Source of the DNA: Ruminiclostridium cellobioparum subsp. termitidis CT1112
GTDB taxonomy: Bacteria; Bacillota; Clostridia; Acetivibrionales; DSM-1351
DNA: 64,000 nt
Direction of reading: 5' to 3'
Assembly (NCBI RefSeq): GCF_000350485.1
Contig: NZ_AORV01000010.1
Span: forward strand, 27,974 to 91,973
Shown here: in pieces, positions 36,911 through 46,420 of the stretch
Layout: every line of letters starts with the position of its first letter
How positions within the stretch are numbered: position 1 is the stretch's first letter
Made by a program: the position numbers and the translations under genes
The notes under the pieces: generated by a model
What the model was told of the DNA's origin: nothing
Databases searched by the model: none
Seen by the model: only the letters and a program-made list of their open reading frames with translations

Positions 36911-38812
36911 TTATACCAGCTTCATCAAAATCTCATTGCTTCTTTCTATGAATTTTGCCATTGCATCTGGTTCAAGGGGCTGATGACTCATCATAGCTAG
37001 GTCATAGATATGTTCACTGATAAGTTTGACTTGATCTTTCCTGGTTTCATCCTCTTTCATATCGGTCAAGGCCTTTACAAGTTTATTTGAGGAATTCAGT
37101 ACAAGTGTCTGCTCTTTCGGGAACATATGGCTCATATCCATACCGCCGAACATTGCACTCATCTCCTGCATTCTTCTTGATTGCTCTGACAGGAGAATCA
37201 TTGCCGGAACGGTTTCATTTTTCAGCGACTCAACCTGCACCTTCAGCTTATCATCATCAACTGCGGCCTTGAACAGCTTTTCCAGATATGATATGTCAGC
37301 TTCAGCAATTCCTGTATTGTCGTTCTTCATACTGTCGGATATGTCAGCATCTATTCTGTTGAAGCGCACACCTGTCATTTTGCTCTCCAACAGCTGCATG
37401 AAATGGTTATCAATCATTGTGGAAAGTATGACCGCTTCCATTCCGTTTTCGTTAAACAGTCTGATATACTGAGCCTGCTGTTTTTCATTTGAAACGTAGA
37501 ACACCTTGTTTTCGTGCTTTTCCTTGTTGTTTTCAAGGTAATCTTTTAAGGTCGTATACCCGCCCTTTGTTGACTTGTAAATGAGAATGTCCTTGACCCT
37601 GTCATAAAATTTTTCTTCTCTTATACAGCCGTATTTGACAAAGGGATTGATATCATCCCAGTATTTATTGTAATTTTCCCTTTCATTTTCAAAGAGGGAA
37701 GTCAGCTTGTCGGCAACCTTCTTTGTGATATGGGTGGATATCTTGTTTACATAGCCGTCATTCTGCAGGAAGCTCCTGGATACGTTCAACGGCAGATCAG
37801 GACAGTCAAGTACACCCTTTAACATCAGCAGGAATTCCGGAATGACTTCCTTGATGTTGTCGGCTACAAATACCTGGTTGTAGTAGAGCTTGATCTGGCC
37901 TTCCATTGTCTCAAATTCATGTTTGAGCTTGGGGAAATAAAGTATGCCTTTGAGGTTAAAGGGATAGTCCATGTTCAAATGAATCCAGAACAAAGGTTCG
38001 TTGAAGTCGTGGAATACCTTGGTATAGAACTGCTTGTATTCCTCTTCTGTACAGTCCTTTGGATTTTTCAGCCACAGTGGTTGGGTATCATTTAAGGGTT
38101 CTGGCTTTTTGGGCTCTGCATTTTCAGAGGCAGCCTCCTGCTCTTCACTCTTGGCCTCATCAGCTTTTTCAGGAACTTTGACAGCATCCTCGAGGTACAG
38201 TTCATATGGAAGAAAAGCAAAATACTTCTCAAGGGTTGTCCTCATTTTATATTCGTCGGTAAACTCAAGCCCGTCCTCAGCCAGGTAAAGAGTAATTGTG
38301 GTCCCTCTCTCCGCTATGTCTGAGTCCTGCATTTCAAACTCAGTACCTCCGTCACTTATCCATCTGACAGCCGCAGCTCCGGGCTGGTAGGACAAGGTAT
38401 CGATCTGCACTCTCTCTGAAACCATGAAGGCTGAATAGAAGCCCAATCCGAAATGGCCTATTATTTGTCCGTCATCAGACTTGTCCTTGTACTTCTCAAG
38501 GAAATCGACTGCTCCTGAAAAAGCAATCTGATTGATGTACTTTTTAACTTCCTCATCAGTCATACCAAGACCATTGTCGATGACTTTTATGGTTTTTTCA
38601 TTTTTGTTTACGATGACCTTGATTTCAAACCTGTTGTCATCGGGCAGGTCAGCTTCGCCGATGGCGTCAAGCTTCTTGAGTTTACTGATTGCATCGCTTG
38701 CATTTGAAACAAGCTCTCTGATAAATATATCCTTTTCAGAATATAGCCATTTTTTTATTATTGGAAAAATGTTTTCGGTATTAATTGAAATACTTCCGCT
38801 TTCGTGTTTCAT
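36911..38812 (-). CDS. htpG: Hsp90-family chaperone HtpG
   Basis: 633 residues, the standard length. The N-terminal GHKL ATPase has IRELVSNASDAISKLKK (residues 31-47), VIDNGLGMTDEEV and IGHFGLGFYSAFMV. A middle domain follows, preceded by an acidic Ala/Glu/Pro-rich linker (about residues 215-250; EAKSEEQEAASENAEP) that is longer than in E. coli HtpG. The C-terminal dimerisation region ends in MKLV. It is preceded by a perfect CIRCE element (38884-38910), so the HrcA repressor should control it. Confidence 0.96.
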   Translation of the reverse strand: MKHESGSISINTENIFPIIKKWLYSEKDIFIRELVSNASDAISKLKKLDAIGEADLPDDNRFEIKVIVNKNEKTIKVIDNGLGMTDEEVKKYINQIAFSGAVDFLEKYKDKSDDGQIIGHFGLGFYSAFMVSERVQIDTLSYQPGAAAVRWISDGGTEFEMQDSDIAERGTTITLYLAEDGLEFTDEYKMRTTLEKYFAFLPYELYLEDAVKVPEKADEAKSEEQEAASENAEPKKPEPLNDTQPLWLKNPKDCTEEEYKQFYTKVFHDFNEPLFWIHLNMDYPFNLKGILYFPKLKHEFETMEGQIKLYYNQVFVADNIKEVIPEFLLMLKGVLDCPDLPLNVSRSFLQNDGYVNKISTHITKKVADKLTSLFENERENYNKYWDDINPFVKYGCIREEKFYDRVKDILIYKSTKGGYTTLKDYLENNKEKHENKVFYVSNEKQQAQYIRLFNENGMEAVILSTMIDNHFMQLLESKMTGVRFNRIDADISDSMKNDNTGIAEADISYLEKLFKAAVDDDKLKVQVESLKNETVPAMILLSEQSRRMQEMSAMFGGMDMSHMFPKEQTLVLNSSNKLVKALTDMKEDETRKDQVKLISEHIYDLAMMSHQPLEPDAMAKFIERSNEILMKLV

Positions 38813-38883
38813 AAATCTACCTCCGCTTGAAAATTTTCAACAATAATAATATACCTCTATTGCAGCAAACTTTCAAGTACTTT

Positions 38884-38910
38884 TTAGCACTCAATTAGCA
38901 AGAGTGCTAA
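38884..38910. promoter_or_regulatory. CIRCE operator (HrcA-binding inverted repeat)
   Basis: TTAGCACTC, nine bases (AATTAGCAA), GAGTGCTAA: a perfect match to the CIRCE consensus. It lies 72-98 bases upstream of the htpG ATG and downstream of the spoVR stop. Confidence 0.95.
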
Positions 38911-38924
38911 TAAAGCATTATATT

Positions 38925-38953
38925 GTTAAACTGGCACAACGAGTTAAATTAAC
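38925..38953. repeat. Solo end of the palindromic repeat family
   Basis: The inverse of this stretch reads GGTTAATTTAACTCGTTGTG followed by CCAGTTTAA, matching the outer end of copy A at 26000-26030. It includes the spoVR stop codon (38949-38951). Confidence 0.65.
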
Positions 38954-40337
38954 CGTATAAGGATATTCTCTTCTGCTCGTCACAGGATATATTCTTTTTC
39001 TTGCCTTCAAGCTGGGTCACAAGCAGGATTTTTCCGTTCCACAAATCCACAAGGTGCTTAAGGGTCTCATAGGCATAGCTTAATTCCAGCTCCCTGTCAT
39101 CGTACTCATGTGTCAGCACAAGTGTATTATCCTTCTGGTTCCACTCTTCAACTCTTATGGAAGGAATACTGCCGATTCCCACCGTATTGCAAAGCGTATC
39201 CCTGACAATTTTCCAGCCTTCGTCATCGGATACTTCGGATACCATATAATCGTTTCCTGCCGAGACGTATTCAAACAGGTTCATTTCACCGCATAATTCC
39301 TGTGTGAGATATCTTCTGATAAAGGATTGGTCTCTTTCAGTCTCCCTTATTTCAAAAATCTTTTCCCTGCCGTATTTCTCATCAAGGTTTTCAAATATTT
39401 TAAAACCTATGTAATAAGGATTTATACTTGATTTCAAAGGACGGATCACTTCGTTGTGCCTTTTCAGGAATTCCATATGCATGTTCTGTGGAAGTTCCAG
39501 CTTGTTCATAATGTTAAAATGCCAATAGCTGGCCCAGCCTTCGTTCATTATCTTTGTCTCTATCTGGGGCAGAAAATACAGGGCCTCCTCCCTTACTATG
39601 GCCAGGATATCCTTTTCCCAGTCCTGCATCCTCCCGTATTCGATTATGAATTTCAGAATATCTTCCTCAGGCTTTTCAGGTATTTTTATTTCCTGCTGAA
39701 CAAACTGCTTAAGTTCCTCTGAGTTTTGTTGAGTGTATCGTTCCAGATAAGGAAAGTCCTTATTGTGCTCAGTCAGAGCAGATACGTCTTTTCCTGTATT
39801 ATCCGGCCTGTTCCGGAACTCCACGATCCTCTCGGTCTGAAGTTTTACCGCGTGGGCGGCATTTAATATCTTTTCAACCCTTGCATAACCTATGCTAGGG
39901 TCAGAAATATACTCCCTTATACGGTTTGCATGATTTTTAAACATCTCAACGGTATACTCCGCCTTGGTTCCCAATTTAAACAGCCTGTTATTTTTGAAAA
40001 AATCATTATGGGCATATACATGGGCTATTGTCAGGACCTGAAGCAGGAGGGAGTTGTCTTTCATCAGATAGGCAAGGCACGGATTTGAGTTTATAACCAT
40101 TTCATAGGGCAGGCCGGTAAGATTGTATTTATGCAGCGTTTTAATCCTCTCATACGACTTGCCGTAGCTCCAGTGCGGGTAGTGTGACGGCATACCCACA
40201 TAGGATTCATAGCCTATCATGTCCTCATAATCTATTATCTCAAATTCCTGGTTATAATAATCCAGGCCGCATTCCTTTGCAATCGGCTCTATCCGCTCAT
40301 TCCAATATTCCAAATCAGCTATGCTAAAATCCGCCAT
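38949..40337 (-). CDS. spoVR: SpoVR-family protein
   Basis: 462 residues from the ATG at 40335-40337, chosen because GGGAGG lies seven bases upstream; an in-frame ATG 18 bases earlier has no ribosome site. Family features: FSIADLEYWNERIEPIAKEC at the start, PHWSYGKSYE, YEMVINSNPCLAYLM, AHVYAHNDFFKNN, MNEGWASYWHF and EFLKRHNEVIRP. It is needed for spore cortex formation in Bacillus. It is the last gene of the prkA-yhbH-spoVR operon. Confidence 0.93.
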   Translation of the reverse strand: MADFSIADLEYWNERIEPIAKECGLDYYNQEFEIIDYEDMIGYESYVGMPSHYPHWSYGKSYERIKTLHKYNLTGLPYEMVINSNPCLAYLMKDNSLLLQVLTIAHVYAHNDFFKNNRLFKLGTKAEYTVEMFKNHANRIREYISDPSIGYARVEKILNAAHAVKLQTERIVEFRNRPDNTGKDVSALTEHNKDFPYLERYTQQNSEELKQFVQQEIKIPEKPEEDILKFIIEYGRMQDWEKDILAIVREEALYFLPQIETKIMNEGWASYWHFNIMNKLELPQNMHMEFLKRHNEVIRPLKSSINPYYIGFKIFENLDEKYGREKIFEIRETERDQSFIRRYLTQELCGEMNLFEYVSAGNDYMVSEVSDDEGWKIVRDTLCNTVGIGSIPSIRVEEWNQKDNTLVLTHEYDDRELELSYAYETLKHLVDLWNGKILLVTQLEGKKKNISCDEQKRISLYG

Positions 40338-40379
40338 AAGACCTCCCATATCCATAACATTGCATGGACAACATATACG

Positions 40380-41612
40380 CTATTCGCCCTTCTCCAGAAG
40401 TTTTTTTAATGCAGGAAGGACATCCTCTTTCTTATTTATGGTTATTGCTGCAAAATTCTCACTGTCTATCTTGCTCTGAAGTTCGGATTTAATGGTGCTT
40501 CCCATACTGTAATAGCCCGGCACGATTTCTCCATAGCCGAATAGGTTGCATACCTCGCATAGTTTTCTTGCGCTGTCCACCGCTTTTTTGTTATCTTCCG
40601 ACCAATTATCCCCATCACTGCAATGAAAGGCATAAATATTCCAGTTTGACGGACTGTACCTTTCATTTATTATCTCAAGCGCCTTTTCATATCCGCTGCT
40701 GATGTATGTACCTCCCGATTCGCCTCTGTGAAAAAACTCCTTTTCGTTAACCTCTTTTGCAGTGGTTGTATGGGCTATAAATACAACTTCCACATTGGTA
40801 TATTTGAGCTGTAAGAACTGGTAGAGCAAAAAGTAAAAACTTCTTGCGAGATATTTCTTTGTCTGGTCCATCGAGCCCGATACATCCATAATACACAATA
40901 CAACCGCATTATAGTCCCTTTTATTATCTTCCTTTATCCTGTAATACCTCAGATCGTCTTCTATAAAAGGAAACCTGTTTTTTTGCAGGCCATTTAACTG
41001 AATATTATTATTTATATGAATCTCAGAACTGTCTTCAAAATCCTCATCATATTTTTGGGCCTTTTCCTGATCAAGCTCGTTCAAGGTACGCTTGGTGGCC
41101 TGCTTCCGCTTGATTTTTTCCACTACCGAGCGCTTTTTTGCAAGCCTGGGAGGAATACCCCTCTGCTGGTAGCCAAGCTTTCTGTAGCTTTTTTCCTCCA
41201 GCTGGGACAATTGCTTCTTATCTATATCGGGCAGGTTTAAATCATCGAAGAGGTATCTTATTACCTCTTCGATTGTGATTTCAGTTTCATATATTTCTTC
41301 GCCTTCCTGATTTCCTGCTCTTCCTTTGCCGGTTCCGCTCTGGGCCTCCCCCGCAAATTTATCGCCTCTTTTTTCATTTCCGTCGCCCGAGCCTACACCA
41401 GGTTTATTTCTTCCATAAACAAATTGAAATTCCTTAATACCCCTTATGGGTATTTTTATTTTCTTATCCCGGCTCTTTCCGATAATGCTCTCTTCGGCTA
41501 TGATATTGCCGAGATTCTTTTTTATGGACTCCTCTACCAATTCCCTGTGCCGCCGACGGTCTTCCGCAGATCTGTCACGACCGCCGCTGCCGTTTTCTCT
41601 GAATATAGCCAT
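40380..41612 (-). CDS. yhbH: YhbH/YeaH-family protein (DUF444)
   Basis: 410 residues, ATG with GGAGG. The first 60 residues are charged (RDRSAEDRRRHRELVEESIK). The C-terminal half is a von Willebrand-like domain with a complete metal site DVSGSM (about residues 242-247) and GGTYISSGYEKAL. The family is encoded next to PrkA in most bacteria that have it and takes part in sporulation or starvation responses, but its activity is not known. Confidence 0.93.
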   Translation of the reverse strand: MAIFRENGSGGRDRSAEDRRRHRELVEESIKKNLGNIIAEESIIGKSRDKKIKIPIRGIKEFQFVYGRNKPGVGSGDGNEKRGDKFAGEAQSGTGKGRAGNQEGEEIYETEITIEEVIRYLFDDLNLPDIDKKQLSQLEEKSYRKLGYQQRGIPPRLAKKRSVVEKIKRKQATKRTLNELDQEKAQKYDEDFEDSSEIHINNNIQLNGLQKNRFPFIEDDLRYYRIKEDNKRDYNAVVLCIMDVSGSMDQTKKYLARSFYFLLYQFLQLKYTNVEVVFIAHTTTAKEVNEKEFFHRGESGGTYISSGYEKALEIINERYSPSNWNIYAFHCSDGDNWSEDNKKAVDSARKLCEVCNLFGYGEIVPGYYSMGSTIKSELQSKIDSENFAAITINKKEDVLPALKKLLEKGE

Positions 41613-41719
41613 ATATACTAACCTCCATGAGCCATGTTATGGCTTTGAACCGCATAGCGGCCACAAAATAATAATGAAATTTGCTTACTCCTCTGCCGCT
41701 GTAAGGCGAATAGAAGAGG

Positions 41720-43654
41720 TTAATCCTTCCAAAGGTTATTGGCAGCATATTTCAGAATTACGTTGCAGCAATGGTCACAGTAACCGTTCTTTTTCATCTC
41801 TTCAACCATGGTATTATATTTCTGGGTTTGTTCCTTGTCTCTCACTTTTGCCTGGGTAATAATCCTGCTGAGATCTCTTACAGAAGTTGTAAGCTTCTTT
41901 TCTATTGCATCCTTTAAAGGTTCATAGCTGGTGTAATCAAGACTCCCTCCGTTCCTCATGACAAAAAACATATAGGCGGTTACATCGGACCGGAAACCTT
42001 TTACTGCCGTATCGGATATTCCAATCTGCTCCTCGATGGATCTCATGAATTTCTCATCAGGTTCCAGTTCCTCTCCGGTATTCTTATCCTTTATTTTGGT
42101 CTTATTTACAAAGGCCTCGGCATGATCCAGGTAATTGTTAAACAGGCTTTCGGCCTGTTCTCTGTAGCCGTGTATAAAGGCCTTGGTTACTTCCTTTTCA
42201 AGTATCTTATTGTATTCTTTCTTTACTGTATCGTATATCAATCTTAAATATCTTTCCTTTTCATCATCTCCTATGCCCAGCTCCTTGACAGACTTTATCA
42301 GGGATTCCATTACGGCAATAGGATTTATACAATCATTTTCAGATTCTGATAAGGCAGTATCCAGGGCTTTCATTATAAATCTTGTTGAAATACCTGTCAT
42401 GCCTTCCCGGGGAGCTTCTTCACGCAGCTCGAATATGTCTATCTTTCTGGTCATGCCCTTTTCGAGAATTTCTTCTCCGTTATATATCTTTAATTTGGTC
42501 ATGGGATCAACCTTGTTTGACGGGCTAAGTCTTGTTAGAATTGCAAACATTGATGCAATCTCTATGGTATGCGGTGCAATATGGGCTCTGAATTTACTTT
42601 TTGACAGCATCTTTTCATAAATTTTAATCTCTTCGTTTAATTCCAGACAATATGGAACTTCTATCCTCACTATTCTGTCCAATATGGCTTCATTTGTGTG
42701 ATCTGATTTGAATTTGTTCCACTCGGCTTCGTTTGAATGGGCCACAATTACTCCGTCAAAGTAGATCATGGCGCCCTTTCCCGGCGATGGTATGGATTTT
42801 TCCTGAGTGGCGGTTATCATGGTATGCAGATATTCCGTTTCGTTTTTAAAAACCTCAATAAATTCGACAATACCGCGGTTACCCGCATTAAAAGCTCCAT
42901 TGAGGGACAGTACCCTGGGATCATCCTCCGGATAGAGGTCGATTTTTGAAATATCAACACTTCCGGTAAGTATGGAAGAGTCCTGGTTGTTGGGGTCCAC
43001 AGGAGGAACCACACCAATACCTTTTCTGGAGCGTATTGAAAAGCCCACCGATTCCACGGGAAATCTCTCATATTCTCCTGCGTATTCGTTTTTCAGCCTG
43101 TATCTGCACACGGGACACAAATCTCCCTCTATTTTAACGCCAAGTGTCTCCTCAAATTCTTTTCTGAGATGTTTGGGTACAAGGTGGAGCGGTTCTTCTC
43201 TCATCGGACAGCCTTTTAAAGCATAGACAGGTGCAGCCACTTCAAGTGACTTTTTTAATGCTTCCATCAGCGAGGATTTACCCGCACCTACAGGACCCAC
43301 AAGATATAACACCTGCCGTGACTCTTCACCGGCCATGGCAGCCGAATGAAAATACCTGACTATCTTCATAATAGTTTTATCGATACCGAAAAAATCCTCT
43401 TCAAAAAAAGCATACTTTTTGATTATGTCATTTCCGTATATTCTTCTCAATCTTGGATTCTCATCTGTTCGAACGACCTCCATCCCCTTTGCTACTATAA
43501 GATCGTACAACCTCTGATGAGCAAGAACAGCCACCTCAGGATTTGATTTTACCAACTGAAGATATTCAAGAAATGTGCTTTCAAATACCCTTTTTACCCT
43601 ATCATCCCTGTCCTTTTGAATCATTGCTTTGAAGTCAAACTCCGGTGTGGTCAT
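41720..43654 (-). CDS. prkA: PrkA serine protein kinase
   Basis: 644 residues from the ATG at 43652-43654, chosen because GGGAGG lies eight bases upstream; an ATG at 43720 would add 22 residues. An AAA ATPase core has Walker A GPVGAGKSS (about 120-128) and a Walker B region near GAMIYFDGVIVAHSNEAEW. The C-terminal PrkA kinase-like domain begins near residue 430. A CxxC pair occurs in LCPVCRYRL. First gene of the trio; it acts in nitrogen starvation and sporulation in other bacteria. Confidence 0.94.
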   Translation of the reverse strand: MTTPEFDFKAMIQKDRDDRVKRVFESTFLEYLQLVKSNPEVAVLAHQRLYDLIVAKGMEVVRTDENPRLRRIYGNDIIKKYAFFEEDFFGIDKTIMKIVRYFHSAAMAGEESRQVLYLVGPVGAGKSSLMEALKKSLEVAAPVYALKGCPMREEPLHLVPKHLRKEFEETLGVKIEGDLCPVCRYRLKNEYAGEYERFPVESVGFSIRSRKGIGVVPPVDPNNQDSSILTGSVDISKIDLYPEDDPRVLSLNGAFNAGNRGIVEFIEVFKNETEYLHTMITATQEKSIPSPGKGAMIYFDGVIVAHSNEAEWNKFKSDHTNEAILDRIVRIEVPYCLELNEEIKIYEKMLSKSKFRAHIAPHTIEIASMFAILTRLSPSNKVDPMTKLKIYNGEEILEKGMTRKIDIFELREEAPREGMTGISTRFIMKALDTALSESENDCINPIAVMESLIKSVKELGIGDDEKERYLRLIYDTVKKEYNKILEKEVTKAFIHGYREQAESLFNNYLDHAEAFVNKTKIKDKNTGEELEPDEKFMRSIEEQIGISDTAVKGFRSDVTAYMFFVMRNGGSLDYTSYEPLKDAIEKKLTTSVRDLSRIITQAKVRDKEQTQKYNTMVEEMKKNGYCDHCCNVILKYAANNLWKD

Positions 43655-43953
43655 CTGGAAACCTCCCTTTTTACCTGGTAGATTTGAAGGAACAAACAGT
43701 TTTACTGCCATTATAATCAATAGTTTTGAAATTTGTTCCTGATAAAATATCTCATTTTAAAATATATGTGAGTATTGGAAAAATATTATTGAATAAGTAC
43801 TTTTATGTGTTTTAGTTTTGTACTTTTTGAAGCGCAGGATTGTATTTTTTACCTATTCCATATATAGTATTTATGAATCCGAAAATTTGCCAATAAATTA
43901 TTTATAGAGCTGGCAGAACAAGATTAATACACCGGACTGGAGCGACTGATAAC

Positions 43954-44808
43954 ATGTTTATATATAAAACTCTTGATGATGTAGCTGTTACTGTAATTCA
44001 TGAAGCATTTGTCAACGCTTTTTCAGATTATCAGGTAAAAATGGATTTACCCTTGCGGAAGTTTGAGACTATGCTGAAAAGAAGGGGTTTTGTTCCGGAT
44101 ATTTCATTGGGTGCTTTTCAGGATAATATTTTGACCGGCTTCATTTTAAACGGTTTTAGGTCCTGGAACAGCAAGCCTGCCGTGTACGATCTGGGAACAG
44201 GGGTAATTCCTGAGTTCAGGAAACAGGGAATTACAAGCACAATGCTGGCAACCTTGAAGGATTTGCTGAAATCAAAAAATGTAGAGCAGTATTTGCTGGA
44301 AGTCATTCAATCCAATACACCGGCATTTAACTTATATAAAAAACAGGGGTTTGAGATTGTCCGGGACTTTGCCTGCTTCAGTCTTGACAGAACAGGCTGT
44401 ACTGCCGCAGGTACATATAACTCGGAGCATGTAAATATAATTGCGACCGGCTGCTGGGAACAGCTGAAAAGCTTCTGGGACTTTCATCCCTCCTGGCAGA
44501 ACTCCATTGCTTCGGTCAATGCCGTAAGTGAATCCTTCTTTTATTCGCTTGTAAAAATTGAAAACAAAACTGTGGGCTATGGAATCATTGATAAGAAATC
44601 GGGAGATCTGGTGCAGATTGCCGTAGACAAAACGTTCAGACGCCGGGGCATAGGCAGAAGCATTGTATGGGATCTTTCAAACCGCACCGAAGCCGGCCGG
44701 ATATCAGTCTTAAATGTTGACACTGCCGCGGCTTCGACAGTGAATTTCCTGCTGTCCCTGGGCTTCACCAACAGTGTAAGCCAATATGAAATGCTGCTGA
44801 CACTATAG
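43954..44808 (+). CDS. Tandem-domain GNAT N-acetyltransferase
   Basis: 284 residues with two GNAT folds. The first (residues 1-150) has VIPEFRKQGITSTMLATL as the acetyl-CoA loop and YKKQGFEIVRDF. The second (about 160-284) has VDKTFRRRGIGRSIV and VNFLLSLGFTN. Both loops look usable. Tandem GNATs often acetylate small molecules or peptides; the substrate is unknown. It is divergent from prkA. No strong ribosome site precedes the ATG (GGAGCGACTG about 11 bases upstream). Confidence 0.88.
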   Translation: MFIYKTLDDVAVTVIHEAFVNAFSDYQVKMDLPLRKFETMLKRRGFVPDISLGAFQDNILTGFILNGFRSWNSKPAVYDLGTGVIPEFRKQGITSTMLATLKDLLKSKNVEQYLLEVIQSNTPAFNLYKKQGFEIVRDFACFSLDRTGCTAAGTYNSEHVNIIATGCWEQLKSFWDFHPSWQNSIASVNAVSESFFYSLVKIENKTVGYGIIDKKSGDLVQIAVDKTFRRRGIGRSIVWDLSNRTEAGRISVLNVDTAAASTVNFLLSLGFTNSVSQYEMLLTL

Positions 44809-44861
44809 TCTGACAGTGTGATATATACCCCGGCTGCCGGCTGCCTTATTGATAATGAATT

Positions 44862-44903
44862 AAAACTGCCAGGATATCATATTCTGAAATATCCGGGCAG
44901 TTT
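44862..44903. terminator. Bidirectional Rho-independent terminator
   Basis: Stem AAACTGCCAGGATAT / ATATCCGGGCAGTTT (one mismatch) between the convergent GNAT and histidine kinase genes. Confidence 0.8.
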
Positions 44904-44922
44904 CCTGCAATTTAAAGCTCTA

Positions 44923-46227
44923 TCAATCTTTCGGAAGTTTTATATAAAAAGTAGTACCTTTGCCGGCCGTACTTTCAAACCATATTTCACCGTCATGTAC
45001 TTCAGTTATGGCGTGATAAACCATGAAAAGGCCCAGTCCCGTCCCGTCCTTCCTGTGATAAACAAAGGGCTGAAAAAGTTTTTCCTTGATTTCATCCGGA
45101 ATACCGGGTCCGTTATCGTTTACCGAAATAAGCACATCGTTGTTTTGATCACTTATTTCAATCTCTATTTTTCCGTCGCGGGTAATGACCTGCACGGCAT
45201 TCTTGACCAGATTTTCAAGAGCTCTTTTAAAAACTTTATGGTGGATTTTTAATTTTCCGCCGAAGCAATTAATGAAGGAAAGCTTAATGTTATTCATTTC
45301 ACAGTCAGGCTGTATCTCCTCGATTACCTGCCTGATTATTTCCGCAGGCTGAAGTTCAACTCTGGCCTCGGGCTTGAAAATGTTCTGCAAATCAACCACT
45401 GACCTGTGCAGTGCATCGACCTGTTTTATTATCCTGTCAAAGTATCCATGCTCCTTTTTTGAGGTTGAGGTAAGTGTACCCAATTGGGCAAGTCCCCTGA
45501 TACTTGCAAGTGGATTTTTTAAATCATGAACGGCTGTTGCCATCAGTTCAGCGGTAGCAATGGATTTTCCGATTCCCTTTGTCGTCTTTGGCTTTGAGGG
45601 AATACCGGCTATTTCCTTTTCTATGGCATCCACGCAGGCCATTGCTATGGTAAGCCTTGCCGGATGGGCATATTCGTTCAAAACCGCGATACTTATTGCT
45701 CCAATGAGCTTATTGTCCTTATGAATAGGAACTCCAAGACATGAGAAAGGTTTATATATGTTACCATAATGTTCCATACCGTATATAAAAACAGATTCGT
45801 CTTCCAATAGACAAGTGCCTCCGCCATTGTTGCCTATATACTCTTCCTTCCAGCATGCCCCGGCACATTGACCGCTTTTCTTTCCTCCGAAATCCTCTAC
45901 CGGTCCTTTGATATCAAGGACCCACCCCTCACTGTCAAGCAGAGCCACAACGTGAGGAATACCTGTCAGGCTGAGTGAAAGATACTCAAGGTAAGACTTT
46001 GCTGTCTGCACTAAAAAATCAAGACCGATAAGCTTCTTTTTCAGTTCTCCGTCCTCTAAATAAACAAACTTCAGTTTTTCAGGGTCAACATTATGTTTCT
46101 TACATCTGTCCCATGCTTTAATTGTAATTGATCTAAGAGCTGGTTCATGGTCAATTGCCTCTTTTAACATATTCCATTCTCTAATCATTTCTCTTTCCGA
46201 AACATTAGCGGTATTCTCTATGTACAA
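44923..46227 (-). CDS. Soluble GAF-domain histidine kinase
   Basis: 434 residues from the TTG at 46225-46227 with GGGAG eight bases upstream; a further TTG at 46278 lacks a ribosome site. The N-terminal 200 residues hold a GAF-like sensor resembling those of acetoin-type activators (AWDRCKKHNVDPEKLKFV, a Cys/Gly-rich GQCAGACWKEEYIGNNGGG). The H-box VHDLKNPLASIRGLAQL and the ATPase boxes NLVKNAVQVI, DNGPGIP and GTGLGLFMV follow. It has no membrane helix. Cys residues in the GAF region could bind a metal cluster. No response regulator lies beside it. Confidence 0.88.
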   Translation of the reverse strand: MYIENTANVSEREMIREWNMLKEAIDHEPALRSITIKAWDRCKKHNVDPEKLKFVYLEDGELKKKLIGLDFLVQTAKSYLEYLSLSLTGIPHVVALLDSEGWVLDIKGPVEDFGGKKSGQCAGACWKEEYIGNNGGGTCLLEDESVFIYGMEHYGNIYKPFSCLGVPIHKDNKLIGAISIAVLNEYAHPARLTIAMACVDAIEKEIAGIPSKPKTTKGIGKSIATAELMATAVHDLKNPLASIRGLAQLGTLTSTSKKEHGYFDRIIKQVDALHRSVVDLQNIFKPEARVELQPAEIIRQVIEEIQPDCEMNNIKLSFINCFGGKLKIHHKVFKRALENLVKNAVQVITRDGKIEIEISDQNNDVLISVNDNGPGIPDEIKEKLFQPFVYHRKDGTGLGLFMVYHAITEVHDGEIWFESTAGKGTTFYIKLPKD

Positions 46228-46420
46228 CTTGTTCACTCCCTTTAAACAGATTTTGCGCACTGACACTATTCGACTCAAGTTACATAATTCCTTTATTTCT
46301 TCAAAAAATTTACTTTAATTTTTAATCGTCATATAGATCAGTTTACTTAAAACCAATTACACAGGCACAAAAAATAATTGGGAGTACGGCCTATTTATTG
46401 CCTTTGCAGAAGAGAACAGC

